The notes: generated by a model from the letters alone, not told the origin. A DNA stretch of 64,000 nt from Streptomyces sp. NBC_01717 (GCF_036248255.1 NZ_CP109178.1:6593501-6657500); one strand, 5' to 3'; shown: positions 38,111 to 47,811, counted from the first letter of the stretch. Made by a program: numbers and translations.

Positions 38111-39363
38111 GGGATCTCCATGGTCACCATGGTGGGACCGCCCGCGGGGCTGCTGACGGCCATGATGCCGTCGAATGTACCGAGTCGGCGTTCGATTCCG
38201 CTCAGTCCCGAGCCCGGTCCGATCGTCGCGCCGCCCCTCCCGTTGTCCGTGACGGAGATCCGCAGCATCGAGTCGGCGTGGTGGATGTCCACCCAGAGAC
38301 GGTCCGCCCCCGAGTGCTTGGCGGCGTTCGTCAGGGTCTCGCTGACCGCGAAGTACGCGGCCGACTCGACCGGCGCCTCGGCGCGGCCGGCCAGCTCGAC
38401 CTCGACCTCGGCCGCGATGGGCAGTCGCAGCGCCAACGCCTTGACGGCGTCCCCGAGTCCGCGTTCGGCCAGGACCGGCGGGTGGATGCCCCGTACGAGA
38501 TCGCGCAGCTCGGTGAGGGCTTCCGCCGAGGACTCGCGGGCCATCGCGAGAAGCTTCTTGGCCTGCGCCGGGTCCTTCTCGATCAGCGCCTCGATCGTGC
38601 CCAGGTTCATACCCATGGCGACCAGCCGGGCCTGCGCGCCGTCGTGCAGATCGCGCTCGATCCTGCGCAGTTCGGAGGCGGCGGTGTCCACGGCCTCGTG
38701 CCGGGTCTCGGTGAGCCGGTCGATCCGCCGGGCCAGCTCCTGCTCATGGGTGGGTGCCAGCAGCGAGCGGGCGATCACGAAGTGCAGCCGCAACAGCGGA
38801 CTGCTGACCTTCAGACCCGTCAGGAAGAACATCACACCGAGCGCTGCGGCGGCCAGCGCCGTCGCCTGGCTGTCGACCGGCACGAACGCGTACCAGTACC
38901 GGTCGTCGGTGAAGACCCGCCACAGGCCCGCCGCCAGGACGAACCCCTCCACCGGATAGAGCAGCAGCGCCGAGGCGAGGACCGACACGAAGTAGCCGGC
39001 CGTCATGTCGACCAGCAGCCACTGGATGTCCCGCCAGGTCGCCGGATCCTTCAGCATCAGCGTCGTCCGCTCCACCTGCCCCGTGAGCCCGCCGCGCAGA
39101 TCCTTCGGGAAGGGCCGGTAGGGGACCGGGATGCGGACGTCCGACCAGGTCGCCGCCAGCAGCCGGCGCTGGTTGGCGTGCCTGCGGACCGCGTCCAGCA
39201 CCTGCGGGGTGGTGAACAGGCCCAGACCCAGCGGAATGAAGGCGATCGAGAGCACCGCCAGGACGAACAGGGTGATCGACCCGGCGAGACTGGCGATCGA
39301 CAGTACGATCCCGCGCCCGGCGGCCAGTAGCGCGGACCTTGTCCGGCTCTGCATCGCGTTCAT
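38095..39363 (-). CDS. sensor histidine kinase (HisKA_3)
   Basis: A 422-residue membrane kinase. Four or so transmembrane helices in the first 200 residues include a sensor region (Sensor/DUF-type with paired helices), followed by the HisKA_3 dimerisation domain with His240 in RDLHDGAQARL and an ATPase domain (NAAKHSG, DNGRGG, GSGLSGIERR). It would phosphorylate the response regulator encoded right after it. The signal is unknown; a membrane or envelope stress is plausible given the neighbouring MMPL gene. Confidence 0.92.
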   Translation of the reverse strand: MNAMQSRTRSALLAAGRGIVLSIASLAGSITLFVLAVLSIAFIPLGLGLFTTPQVLDAVRRHANQRRLLAATWSDVRIPVPYRPFPKDLRGGLTGQVERTTLMLKDPATWRDIQWLLVDMTAGYFVSVLASALLLYPVEGFVLAAGLWRVFTDDRYWYAFVPVDSQATALAAAALGVMFFLTGLKVSSPLLRLHFVIARSLLAPTHEQELARRIDRLTETRHEAVDTAASELRRIERDLHDGAQARLVAMGMNLGTIEALIEKDPAQAKKLLAMARESSAEALTELRDLVRGIHPPVLAERGLGDAVKALALRLPIAAEVEVELAGRAEAPVESAAYFAVSETLTNAAKHSGADRLWVDIHHADSMLRISVTDNGRGGATIGPGSGLSGIERRLGTFDGIMAVSSPAGGPTMVTMEIPCELS

Positions 39364-39602
39364 GATGGTCCCTCTCCCCTCGCCGGGCCCCTCATGGCAG
39401 GCCGCGGTCCGAGGACAGTCTCACCCGGCGGTCAGGCGTGACGTCAGCCGTTTCGCCACCCGGGAGGGGTGTAGCCAGCACCACCATCGAGCCCTCGCCC
39501 TACGCCTCGGGGAGAGGGGGTTCCGGCGGCTGGGGCGGCATGCACCCTGTTCCTAGGTTGATGAGCGACTCATTCGACGTCAACTTCTGGGGGCGAAACG
39601 CC

Positions 39603-41750
39603 ATGAGGCGCAATCTCGCGGCACGCATCGGCGTGTGGAGCGCACACCATCGCAGGACGGCCATCCTCGGCTGGCTGCTCTTCGTCGTGCTCGCCACGGG
39701 CATCGGCGGGGCATCCGGCATGGTCGAGATGACCGACGCCGAGAACGCCACGGGCGACTCGGCGCGGGCCGAGCAGATCCTCGACGACGCCGGCCTCGCC
39801 CATCCCGCGGGGGAACTGGTCATGGTGTCCGCCGCGAAGGCGGGCGACTGGCAGGACGCGGCCCGTGAGGTCTCCGCCGCCGTGGAGCGGACCGGCGAGG
39901 TCCGGAACCTCGCGGCGCCGATCCCCTCCAAGGACGGCAAGGACGCCCTGATCACCTTTGACATGAAGGGGGACGCGGCGACATCCGCCGACCGGGTGCA
40001 GCCGGTGCTCGACGCCGTGTCCGGGGTCCGGGAGAGGCGGCCGGACATCACGATCCATCAGTTCGGCGAGGCCAGCGCCGGGAAGTGGCTCGGTGACCTG
40101 CTCTCCGAGGACTTCAAGAAGGCCGAGTTCACCGCCGTACCCCTGGCCCTGGGCATCCTGCTGGTCGCCTTCGGCGCCGTGGTCGCGGCCCTGCTGCCGG
40201 TCGGGCTCGCACTCACCGCCTGCATGGCCGCCTTCGGTCTGCTGTCGCTGGCCAGCCACCAACTGCACCTCTTCCAGACCACGTACTCCGTGATGTTCCT
40301 GATGGGCTTCGCCGTCGGCGTCGACTACTGCCTCTTCTACCTGCGGCGCGAGCGCGACGAGCGGGCCGCGGGGCGCGACGCCGAAACGGCGCTGCGGATC
40401 GCGGCGGCGACCAGCGGCCGGGCCGTGCTGGTCTCCGGACTCACCGTCATGGTCGCGATGGCGGGCATGTTCCTGTCCGGACTGATGCTGTTCAAGGGCT
40501 TCGCCCTGGCCACGATCACCGTCGTCCTCATCGCCGTGCTCGGCTCGGTGACCGTGCTTCCCGCGCTGCTGTCCTGGCTCGGGGACCGGATCGACGCGGG
40601 GCGGGTGCCGCTGCTGAACCGGCGCTCCCGGCGGGGCGCGCGGGCCAGTGGCTCCTTCGCAGGCACGATCCTCGGGCCCGTCCTGGCCCGGCCCAAGGTC
40701 TTTGCCATCTCCTCGGTCGTCGTCCTGCTGGCCCTGGCCGCGCCCGCCCTCGGCATGAAGACCGAGTCGCTCGGCCTGGAGAAGCAGTTCGGCTCGGACT
40801 CGGAGCTCTCCGTGGCGTACCGGAACATCGAGGAGACGTTCCCGGGCGGCCCCGCCCCCGCCCTCCTCGTGATCGAGGCGGACGATATCGACTCGCCCGA
40901 ACTGCGCAAGGCACTGGCCGAGTTCGGCCCCGACAAGGTGACCGTGCACCGGGCGCAGAACGTCGCGGAGATCGAGGTTCCGCTGCCGGACGGCAAGGCC
41001 GGCCTGGCCGAGCTGCGCGACAAGCGGGTGCCCGCCGCCTTCGACGGGACGGGTGCGCAGGCATACGTCACCGGGGAGCTGGCGGGGTCCGTCGACTTCA
41101 ACGATCAGCTGAAGCGCGGCATCGTCCCCGTCTTCGCGTTCATCACGGCGGTGACCTTCCTGCTGATGCTGTTCTGCTTCCGCTCGTACGTCATCGCGGT
41201 GACGTCGATCCTCCTCAATCTGCTCTCCGTGGGCGCCGCATACGGAGTGATGGTCGCCGTCTTCCAGCACGGCTGGGGCGCTTCGCTGATCGGCTCGGAG
41301 GGGGTAGGGGCGATCGAGGCATGGATGCCGTTGTTCGTCCTGGTGGTGCTCTTCGGCCTCTCGATGGACTACCACGTGTTCGTGGTCTCCCGGATCCGCG
41401 AGGCCCGGCAGAGCGGTCTGGACACCCGGGCGGCCATCGACACGGGCATCCGGCGGACGGCGGGAGCGGTGACCGGTGCGGCCGTGATCATGGTGGCGGT
41501 GTTCGCGGTCTTCGGGACGCTGTCCATGCAGGACATGCAGCAGATGGGCGTCGGCCTCGCCGTTGCGGTGCTGCTGGACGCCACGATCGTACGGATGGTC
41601 CTGTTGCCCTCCGTCATGGCGCTGCTCGGCGAGCGGAACTGGCGGACCCCGCGCGGACTCTCCAGGCTGCCGAGTCCGGACCACGGTGAGGCGGAGGCGG
41701 CGGGCGCGGTGGCCGAGCCGGTTCCTGCCGGACCTGGGATCCACGGCTGA
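39603..41750 (+). CDS. MMPL/RND-family transporter
   Basis: A 715-residue membrane protein with 12 predicted helices in two halves, each with a large extracytoplasmic loop. Helix motifs such as GFAVGVDYCLFYLRRERDE and FGLSMDYHVFVVSRIRE carry the Asp-Tyr pairs used for proton coupling in MMPL proteins. It may export a lipid or drug. The ATG at 39603 gives the usual family N-terminus (RNLAARIGVWSAHHRR); an in-frame ATG at 39561 adds 14 residues. It is divergent from the two-component system. Confidence 0.9.
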   Translation: MRRNLAARIGVWSAHHRRTAILGWLLFVVLATGIGGASGMVEMTDAENATGDSARAEQILDDAGLAHPAGELVMVSAAKAGDWQDAAREVSAAVERTGEVRNLAAPIPSKDGKDALITFDMKGDAATSADRVQPVLDAVSGVRERRPDITIHQFGEASAGKWLGDLLSEDFKKAEFTAVPLALGILLVAFGAVVAALLPVGLALTACMAAFGLLSLASHQLHLFQTTYSVMFLMGFAVGVDYCLFYLRRERDERAAGRDAETALRIAAATSGRAVLVSGLTVMVAMAGMFLSGLMLFKGFALATITVVLIAVLGSVTVLPALLSWLGDRIDAGRVPLLNRRSRRGARASGSFAGTILGPVLARPKVFAISSVVVLLALAAPALGMKTESLGLEKQFGSDSELSVAYRNIEETFPGGPAPALLVIEADDIDSPELRKALAEFGPDKVTVHRAQNVAEIEVPLPDGKAGLAELRDKRVPAAFDGTGAQAYVTGELAGSVDFNDQLKRGIVPVFAFITAVTFLLMLFCFRSYVIAVTSILLNLLSVGAAYGVMVAVFQHGWGASLIGSEGVGAIEAWMPLFVLVVLFGLSMDYHVFVVSRIREARQSGLDTRAAIDTGIRRTAGAVTGAAVIMVAVFAVFGTLSMQDMQQMGVGLAVAVLLDATIVRMVLLPSVMALLGERNWRTPRGLSRLPSPDHGEAEAAGAVAEPVPAGPGIHG

Positions 41751-41763
41751 CGCCCCTAGGAAG

Positions 41764-41803
41764 AAGCCCTGGCCCACCGGGTACGACCGGTCGGCCAGGG
41801 CTT
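41764..41803. terminator. bidirectional terminator
   Basis: An 11-bp perfect stem (AAGCCCTGGCC at 41764-41774 with its complement at 41793-41803) between the convergent MMPL and winged-helix genes. Confidence 0.75.
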
Positions 41804-41820
41804 GTCGCGTGCGTCCCCGG

Positions 41821-42435
41821 TCAGGGGGCGTACTTGTAACCGACGCGTCGCACCGTCTGGATCGACCGGCGGTGCTCGACGCCCAGCTTGCGGCGCAGCC
41901 GGGCGATGTGGACGTCGACGGTGCGTCCGTCGCCCACATGCCCGTAGCCCCAGACGGTCGTCACCAACTGGTCGCGGGTGTGCACCCGGTGCGGGTGCGC
42001 CACGAGATGGGCGAGCAGCTCGAACTCGAGGAACGTGAGGTCGAGCGTGTTCCCGTCCACCACCGCGGTGCGCTGCACCGTGTCGATGCGCACCGGACCG
42101 GCCGAGGCCGGCGTCGCCACCGGCTGCGGCACGATCCGCTGGGCGGCGGCCGCGGCGACGGCGGGCTGCTGATCGGCCGGTACGAGCACCAGGTAGCCGA
42201 TCATCGGCGGTTGGCCCGGCAGCGCCGGAAGGGTGTGCTGCGGTGCGGGCAGCCAGGTGGCGCCCGGCGGGAGGAAGTCGGCCACATCGGCCAGCTGGAC
42301 GACCTCGTCGGGGTCGACGGCGCGCAGCCGGTGGCGGTTGGGGGAGACGGAGCGGGCGGAGGGTGGGGCCGCAGCGGTCGCCGACGGTGCTGCGGTGACA
42401 GCGGTTGCGGCGGAGAAGGTGCGAGTGTTCGCCAT
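41821..42435 (-). CDS. winged-helix transcriptional regulator without receiver domain
   Basis: A 204-residue protein. The C-terminal 100 residues are an OmpR/PhoB-type winged helix (LDLTFLEFELLAHLVAHPHR, then GRTVDVHIARLRRKLG and RRVGYKY). In place of a receiver, the N-terminal half is Ala/Pro-rich and has no phospho-Asp site. It may be an orphan regulator working without a kinase. Start ATG 42435 is preferred, with GAAAGAG upstream. It lies between the MMPL gene and glnII, on the glnII strand. Confidence 0.8.
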   Translation of the reverse strand: MANTRTFSAATAVTAAPSATAAAPPSARSVSPNRHRLRAVDPDEVVQLADVADFLPPGATWLPAPQHTLPALPGQPPMIGYLVLVPADQQPAVAAAAAQRIVPQPVATPASAGPVRIDTVQRTAVVDGNTLDLTFLEFELLAHLVAHPHRVHTRDQLVTTVWGYGHVGDGRTVDVHIARLRRKLGVEHRRSIQTVRRVGYKYAP

Positions 42436-42805
42436 GAGGGTCAGCTCTTTCGCGCGAAGGAGTCGTCGAGGGACGGACTTGCGTCGTGCGCGCGGACCGA
42501 AGACCGGGGTGAGCGGCTTTAGAGGGCCTGCGCGTTCCTCACGCGACAACACACCCGGTCGAAGTCGTGGTGCTGACGAGAAGGCCAGAACGGCTCGAGG
42601 TCGCTGCGACCCGGCGCAATGTACTGGAAGCTGGCCATGCCCCTATTAGACCAGACAAGGCGGCGCCGCTGCAGGTCTCTCACCCGTCGATACGGACCCT
42701 TTGCCTTGCGTTCCTCACCTCGCACCTCACTTCGTGGGCCGCCCCTCGTGCTGTCCGGACCGTCTCGGCAGCAGGCGAGATGTTCCCGGTGGGGGCCGGG
42801 TACGC
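42436..42805. other. upstream region of the winged-helix gene
   Basis: 370 bases between the winged-helix gene and the glnII terminator. No gene is seen. It is AT-richer than the surroundings near 42640-42660 (CTATTAGACC), where a minus-strand -10-like TCTAAT could lie, but no matching -35 was found. Confidence 0.35.
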
Positions 42806-42843
42806 CGAAGGGGCATCCACCGTTTCCGGCAGGTGCCCCTTCG
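42806..42843 (-). terminator. glnII terminator
   Basis: A 10-bp perfect stem (CGAAGGGGCA at 42806-42815 with 42834-42843), 18 bases after the glnII stop. Confidence 0.7.
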
Positions 42844-42861
42844 TACGGAATCAGATGCGGA

Positions 42862-43896
42862 TCAGATCTGGTCGGCCTTCTCCAGCGCCGTGCAGCAGGT
42901 GTCGACGATCAGCCGCGTGACGACGTACGGGTCGACGTTGGCGTTCGGGCGACGGTCCTCGATGTAACCCTTCTGGTCCTGCTCGACCTGCCACGGGATA
43001 CGGACCGAGGCGCCGCGGTTGGAGACGCCGTAGCTGTACTCGTTCCACGGGGCGGTCTCGTGCAGACCGGTCAGGCGGTCGTCGATGCCGGCGCCGTAGT
43101 TCTTGACGTGGTCCAGCGGCTTCGAGCCCTCGCCCAGCGACTCGCACGCGGTGATGATGGCGTCGTAGCCCTCGCGCATCGCCTTGGTCGAGAAGTTGGT
43201 GTGCGCGCCCGCACCGTTCCAGTCGCCCTTGACCGGCTTCGGGTCCAGGGTCGCGGAGACGTTGAAGTCCTCGGCGGTGCGGTAGAGCAGCCAGCGGGCG
43301 ACCCACAGCTGGTCGGAGACCTCCAGCGGGGAGAGCGGGCCCACCTGGAACTCCCACTGGCCGGGCATGACCTCGGCGTTGATGCCGGAGATGCCCAGCC
43401 CCGCCGTCAGGCAGTTCTCGAGGTGCTTCTCGACGATCTCGCGGCCGAAGATCTCGTCGGCGCCGACACCGCAGTAGTAGCCGCCCTGCGCGGCCGGAAA
43501 GCCGCCCTCGGGGAAGCCGAGCGGCCGGTGGCCGTCGAAGAAGGTGTACTCCTGCTCGATGCCGAAGATCGGCTCCTGGCCGGCGAACTGCTCGGCGACC
43601 GGCCGCAGGGCCGCACGCGTGTTGGACTCGTGCGGCGTCATGTCGATGTTGAAGACCTCGCACAGCACGAGCACGTCGTTGCCGCCGCGGATCGGGTCCG
43701 GACAGGAGAAGACCGGCTTCAGTACGCGGTCGGAGGCGTGACCCTCGGCCTGGTTGGTGCTGGATCCGTCGAAGCCCCAGATGGGCAGCTCCGCGACGCC
43801 CTGGGAGGCATCCCCTGCCATGATCTTCGTCTTCGAACGAAGCTTGGCGGTCGGCTCGGTGCCATCGATCCAGATGTACTCAGCCTTGAACGTCAC
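42862..43896 (-). CDS. glnII: glutamine synthetase, eukaryotic-like type II
   Basis: A 344-residue glutamine synthetase II, which joins ammonia to glutamate with ATP. The N-terminal TFKAEYIWIDGTEPTAKLRS, WGFDGSSTNQAEG, QEYTF and MPGQWEFQVGP motifs are diagnostic of the GSII family; unlike GSI it is not adenylylated by GlnE. The start is taken as GTG 43896 because AAAGGATGG lies six bases before it; the ATG three codons upstream is inside that ribosome binding site. It is monocistronic, with a terminator after it. Streptomyces glnII is known to be a GlnR target. Confidence 0.95.
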   Translation of the reverse strand: MTFKAEYIWIDGTEPTAKLRSKTKIMAGDASQGVAELPIWGFDGSSTNQAEGHASDRVLKPVFSCPDPIRGGNDVLVLCEVFNIDMTPHESNTRAALRPVAEQFAGQEPIFGIEQEYTFFDGHRPLGFPEGGFPAAQGGYYCGVGADEIFGREIVEKHLENCLTAGLGISGINAEVMPGQWEFQVGPLSPLEVSDQLWVARWLLYRTAEDFNVSATLDPKPVKGDWNGAGAHTNFSTKAMREGYDAIITACESLGEGSKPLDHVKNYGAGIDDRLTGLHETAPWNEYSYGVSNRGASVRIPWQVEQDQKGYIEDRRPNANVDPYVVTRLIVDTCCTALEKADQI

Positions 43897-43994
43897 GGAA
43901 GCCATCCTTTGCGGGTGCTGCGATGCTGCGGTCTGCGGTCCAGGTCTCTGCATCGCAGCTTCGCAAGACGCGATTTCCCGTCCGTTGCCCGAGT

Positions 43995-44028
43995 GTGAAC
44001 CCCGTGTTACCGAGGTTTCCTGCGTTAT
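43995..44028 (-). promoter_or_regulatory. candidate GlnR-binding region of glnII
   Basis: On the minus strand ATAAC, GAAAC and GTAAC occur at nine-base intervals and are followed by TTCAC eleven bases further, about 100 bases before the start codon. These match the half-sites of GlnR boxes, but the first spacings are four rather than the usual six bases. Confidence 0.4.
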
Positions 44029-44046
44029 ACGCGGGCGTTGAGGAGG

Positions 44047-45216
44047 CTATGCGCGGGCCTTGAGGAGCGCCTCGAAACCGGCCGCGCGGATCCGTCGTAC
44101 CAGCTCGTCCGTGGTGGTGCCCAGTGCCGCCGCAGCCGCCGCGAGTTGCCAGTCGGCATCGGCGAGTGTGTGCAGCAGATGTCCGCGGCGCACCTGTGCG
44201 TCGGACAGCCGGAACGTCTTCAGGTAGGCGACCTGCCCCTTGTGGTCGGTGATCGTCTCACCGATGTGCTGTCCGCCCCGGTTCCGTACGAACGGCGGCA
44301 GGAACCGCCAGAGAGTGAACGGCCCCATCCGGTGGACCCGGTCGAAGGCGTACGAGGTGTCCAGCAGTTCGCGCGCGAACAGCGCGTCGTGCGCCTCGCT
44401 CCACTCCCGCTCCTGCGCCTGCGCGGCCGCCCGCAGACCGGCGAGCGTCCGCAGCTGCCCGCTGTCGCGGATCCGCGCACCGAACTCCGGCACCGGACCG
44501 CCGTAGAGCGCGTACTGGTGGACCAGTTCGCCGTACAGATCCTGGACGAGCGAGGCGTGCAGAAGCCGGTAGTCGTCCGGGCGCGGCAGAACGAAGGCGG
44601 CGGCGAGCGCGTCGGCCGCGTACACCATCACCCCGCACTGGCCGGGATGGATCTCGAAGACCCGCAGCGCGTCGTCGAGCCCGCGCACGGACCACCCCAT
44701 GTACGCGTCCTCGGCGCGCGGCGAGAGCCCCTCGCGCAGCGCCTGCCGCGACCACTCCTCCCAGGCGACGGAAGGGCCGCCGAAGTGCAGCGCGAGATAG
44801 CCCTCCAGGGCGAGATGGAGCGGCAGGAAGCGCAGCCGGTCGCCGGGCTGACGCTTGGCCATGCGGTGGTGCCGGTGGCGCGGCAGCGTCACGGTCCGGG
44901 GCGGGACGGGGCCGCTGTCGGCGAGCTGCGTACCGTACGCGGCACTCCGCGCCCCCGCACGGTCCGGCTCGGCCCGTGAGCCCGACCAGTCCGCGACCAG
45001 ACCGTGCGGGATGTACGAGGTGTAGTGCGACCGTGGTCCGACGTCGACGACGCTGCTACCGGAGCCCGGGCCGGGGTCGGTACCGAAGCCCCGGTAGACC
45101 TCCTGATGCAGCCGAAGCCCCTCGACGGGCGCCGCGCGCACCAGCGGTACCAGCCGGATACCGCCCCACACCTGGGCGGGCCGGACAGTGAGTCCGGTCA
45201 GTTCGAGCCTGTTCAC
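44047..45216 (-). CDS. unknown protein coupled to VWA/TROVE-like gene (ARPP-2-like)
   Basis: A 389-residue soluble protein. The N-terminal 100 residues (VWGGIRLVPLVRAAPVEGL) are a beta-rich domain that resembles what databases call ARPP-2; this is from memory. A helical middle with YMGWSVRGLDDALRVFEIHPGQCG follows, and the C-terminus (ADADWQLAAAAAALGTTTDELVRRI) looks like a small helix-turn-helix. The GTG start overlaps the upstream stop (GTGA), so the two proteins are made together and probably act together. No catalytic site is recognised. Confidence 0.65.
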   Translation of the reverse strand: MNRLELTGLTVRPAQVWGGIRLVPLVRAAPVEGLRLHQEVYRGFGTDPGPGSGSSVVDVGPRSHYTSYIPHGLVADWSGSRAEPDRAGARSAAYGTQLADSGPVPPRTVTLPRHRHHRMAKRQPGDRLRFLPLHLALEGYLALHFGGPSVAWEEWSRQALREGLSPRAEDAYMGWSVRGLDDALRVFEIHPGQCGVMVYAADALAAAFVLPRPDDYRLLHASLVQDLYGELVHQYALYGGPVPEFGARIRDSGQLRTLAGLRAAAQAQEREWSEAHDALFARELLDTSYAFDRVHRMGPFTLWRFLPPFVRNRGGQHIGETITDHKGQVAYLKTFRLSDAQVRRGHLLHTLADADWQLAAAAAALGTTTDELVRRIRAAGFEALLKARA

Positions 45217-46700
45217 CGCTCTCGCCCTCCTTGTCCGTCCGTCCCACCGCTGTTCACGAATCGTGCGACCTGACGGTCCAGATAGGCGTGCAGTGCCGCC
45301 GGCCCCGTACGCCCCTCCGCGAACTGCGCGATCTCCACCAGCGCGGGCAGATCCTCGGCGTCGCGGATGCCGGCGGTCGGCACGCTCGGCGCCAGCCGGC
45401 GCACGTCGAAACCGTCGGCTTCGTATACGGGGTTCAGATGGACCGCAGCAGTGCGCCGGTGCGGATCGATCCTGGCCCGCCACACCCGCAGCACCTCGCC
45501 CGCAAGCCCGGCCGGCGCGTTGTCCCAGCCGTCCGACACGATGACCAGCCGGTCCGGCCCGTGCTCCAGTGCGTCCAGAATCCGGGTGCCCAGCGGGGTG
45601 GGGCCCCAGGGCCGTACCAGAAGCGGATCGTTGCCGCCCGAGGTCCACAGCGGGGTGTACGCACCGGGCGCGGCCAGCGCCTCCAGCAGAAAGTGGCAGG
45701 CCAGCGCCACGGCCAGCGGACGACGCCGCTTCTCGCCGGACCCGGACGACGAGTAACTGTCGTCCAGCACGGCGGCGACCCGGCCCCAGCTCCCGGCATG
45801 CGGACCGGCGGCGCGGCGGGCAGCGGTACGGAGCGCCCGGGTCAGCCCCGCGCGGTGGATGCTGCGGCGCTCGAAGTCGAACGTCAGGACGTACAGGGCG
45901 AGCCGGGTCAGTGGCATCGCGGCCGGATCGACCCCGGCGGGCAGCGTTCCGCTGTCCGTGGTCCGCTGCTCCTGGGTGCGCAACCGCTCCAGCCGCGTCA
46001 TGCGCGGCACCATCCGTTCCAGGAACGCGTCTCGCCTCATCCCGTGTTGCGCCGCGAAGCCCTCGGCGACGCTGAACGGCAGCTCGTCGACGGCCCCCTG
46101 CTCATAATGGGCGCGGCGCCAGGCGTCGAGCAGCCGATGCCGGTAGCGCGGAGCCCGCCCGGGCCGGAACAGGAAGTCGCCGAGCTCGCGCGGTGCCTCG
46201 GAGGTCCCGTCGTCGAGGGGGAGGTGGACATGCCGGGCGGTGGTCTTCAGCCCACTGCGGTACTTCACCGCGTCGTGGGCCAGATCCGGCCGACACGCCA
46301 GCCAGTCACGCATGATCGCGCGGGTGCGCCGGTTGTTGACCTTGGCGTCACGCAGCGCCCGGAACAGCCGGTAGACGCGCTGCGGAGGAAGCTTCGCCAA
46401 TCGGGCCGCGATCAGCCGGCCCTCGGTGCGCTTCTCCTCAGCGGTCGCCTCGGCGGCGGTCTCCAGCAGTCCCCGCACGATACGGACGGCGTTGTGGTCA
46501 TTGATGTCGAGGGCCAGCGAAGCGGCGTACACCTTGCGGTAGTTGACCCGTACGTACTCGTGCAGGAAGTCCAGCGAGAGCTGCTGCTGGTACGCCTCCG
46601 AGTGGAACTCGCGCTGTCCGGTCCCGGTGATCGCCGCATTGACGAAGAGGAGCACGTCCTCGGCGGCGACGAGGTCGGCGTACGTGTCCGTGTCGGTCAT
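45213..46700 (-). CDS. VWA-domain protein with TROVE/Ro60-like helical N-terminus
   Basis: A 495-residue cytoplasmic protein. Residues about 10-280 form HEAT-like helices (RALRDAKVNNRRTRAIMRDW) similar to the RNA-binding TROVE ring of Ro60. Residues about 305-470 are a von Willebrand A fold with a MIDAS-like DDSYSSSGSGEKRRRP (about 312-327) and a strand RLVIVSDGWDN. Ro60 relatives bind small non-coding RNA and help RNA quality control. No Y RNA or RtcA/RtcB gene is seen here. First gene of a coupled pair. Confidence 0.7.
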   Translation of the reverse strand: MTDTDTYADLVAAEDVLLFVNAAITGTGQREFHSEAYQQQLSLDFLHEYVRVNYRKVYAASLALDINDHNAVRIVRGLLETAAEATAEEKRTEGRLIAARLAKLPPQRVYRLFRALRDAKVNNRRTRAIMRDWLACRPDLAHDAVKYRSGLKTTARHVHLPLDDGTSEAPRELGDFLFRPGRAPRYRHRLLDAWRRAHYEQGAVDELPFSVAEGFAAQHGMRRDAFLERMVPRMTRLERLRTQEQRTTDSGTLPAGVDPAAMPLTRLALYVLTFDFERRSIHRAGLTRALRTAARRAAGPHAGSWGRVAAVLDDSYSSSGSGEKRRRPLAVALACHFLLEALAAPGAYTPLWTSGGNDPLLVRPWGPTPLGTRILDALEHGPDRLVIVSDGWDNAPAGLAGEVLRVWRARIDPHRRTAAVHLNPVYEADGFDVRRLAPSVPTAGIRDAEDLPALVEIAQFAEGRTGPAALHAYLDRQVARFVNSGGTDGQGGRER

Positions 46701-46899
46701 CCTCTTCCCCCCGTGACGTTCCGCCGCCGGGTGCGGATATGCGGAAGCCGGCCGGGGAATGGGGGCGCGATCAGCGAAATCACTGCTTCATAGGCAAGTC
46801 CCGGAAGTCGCAGCCGGAGTCCCGCGGCCGGCTCCGCCAACGTAACCGCGGACCGTCGTACGCCGCCACCCGATATGCGGACCGGGCAGACTGGTACCC

Positions 46900-47811
46900 A
46901 TGACGACACCACCCGCTGCCCCTCTGCGTATCGGCCTTCTCGGTACGGGCCCCTGGGCCCGGAACACCCAGGCACCCGCCCTCGCCTCCCACCCCGGCGT
47001 CGTACTCAGCGGTGTGTGGGGGCGCCGACCCGAGGCGGCGAACGCGCTCGCCGCCGCCCACGGCACCAAGGCGTACACCGGTGACGCGGGCGTCGACGAA
47101 CTCCTCGCCGCGAGTGACGCCGTCGCGTTCGCCCTGCCGCCGGACATCCAGGCCCCGCTCGCCGCCCGCGCCGCGGCCGCCGGATGCCACCTGCTGATGG
47201 ACAAGCCGGTCGCGACGACGGTGGCCGGGGCCCGCGAGGTCGCCGAGGCAGCCGACCGGGCGCAGGTCGCGTCCGTCGTCTTCTGCACGATGCGGTTCGC
47301 CCAGCCGACCGCGGCATGGATCGCCGAGCAGGCCGCGCGGGGCGGCTGGTTCACCGCCCGCGCCCAGTGGATCGGCGCGCTGTACGCCCCCGGAGCGGAG
47401 AGCGAGTACGCGGCCTCGCCGTGGCGCCGTGACAAGGGAGGCCTGTGGGACGTCGGGCCGCACGCGCTGTCGGTCCTCCTCCCGGTGCTCGGCGATGTGA
47501 CGGAACTGACCGCCGCCCGCGGCCCCGCCGACGCCACCCATCTGATCCTCCGCCACACCTCCGGTGCGTCCAGCACGGTGACGCTCGCGCTGGACGCACC
47601 CCTCGGAGCGGCGGGCACGGAGGTCGAGTTCAGGGGCGAGGCAGGGGTCGCCACGCTGCCGGGCGGGGGCGACGCGGTGGGTTCGTTCCGCGCGGCGGTG
47701 GATGCGCTGCTCGATGCGGTACGTACGGGGGTGCCGCACCCCTGCGACGTACGGTTCGGGCTGCGGCTGACCGAGCTGCTGGCCGAGGCGGAGGCCGCCG
47801 CGCGTTCCTGA
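46900..47811 (+). CDS. Gfo/Idh/MocA-family oxidoreductase
   Basis: A 303-residue NAD(P)-dependent enzyme: Rossmann motif GLLGTGPWARN at about 13-23, the family Lys in MDKPVAT at about 99-105 and a C-terminal alpha/beta domain with KGGLWDVGPHALSVLLPVLGD's His. Family members oxidise or reduce sugars and related polyols. Nothing nearby gives the substrate. The start ATG lacks a strong ribosome binding site, so it may be leaderless. Confidence 0.88.
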   Translation: MTTPPAAPLRIGLLGTGPWARNTQAPALASHPGVVLSGVWGRRPEAANALAAAHGTKAYTGDAGVDELLAASDAVAFALPPDIQAPLAARAAAAGCHLLMDKPVATTVAGAREVAEAADRAQVASVVFCTMRFAQPTAAWIAEQAARGGWFTARAQWIGALYAPGAESEYAASPWRRDKGGLWDVGPHALSVLLPVLGDVTELTAARGPADATHLILRHTSGASSTVTLALDAPLGAAGTEVEFRGEAGVATLPGGGDAVGSFRAAVDALLDAVRTGVPHPCDVRFGLRLTELLAEAEAAARS

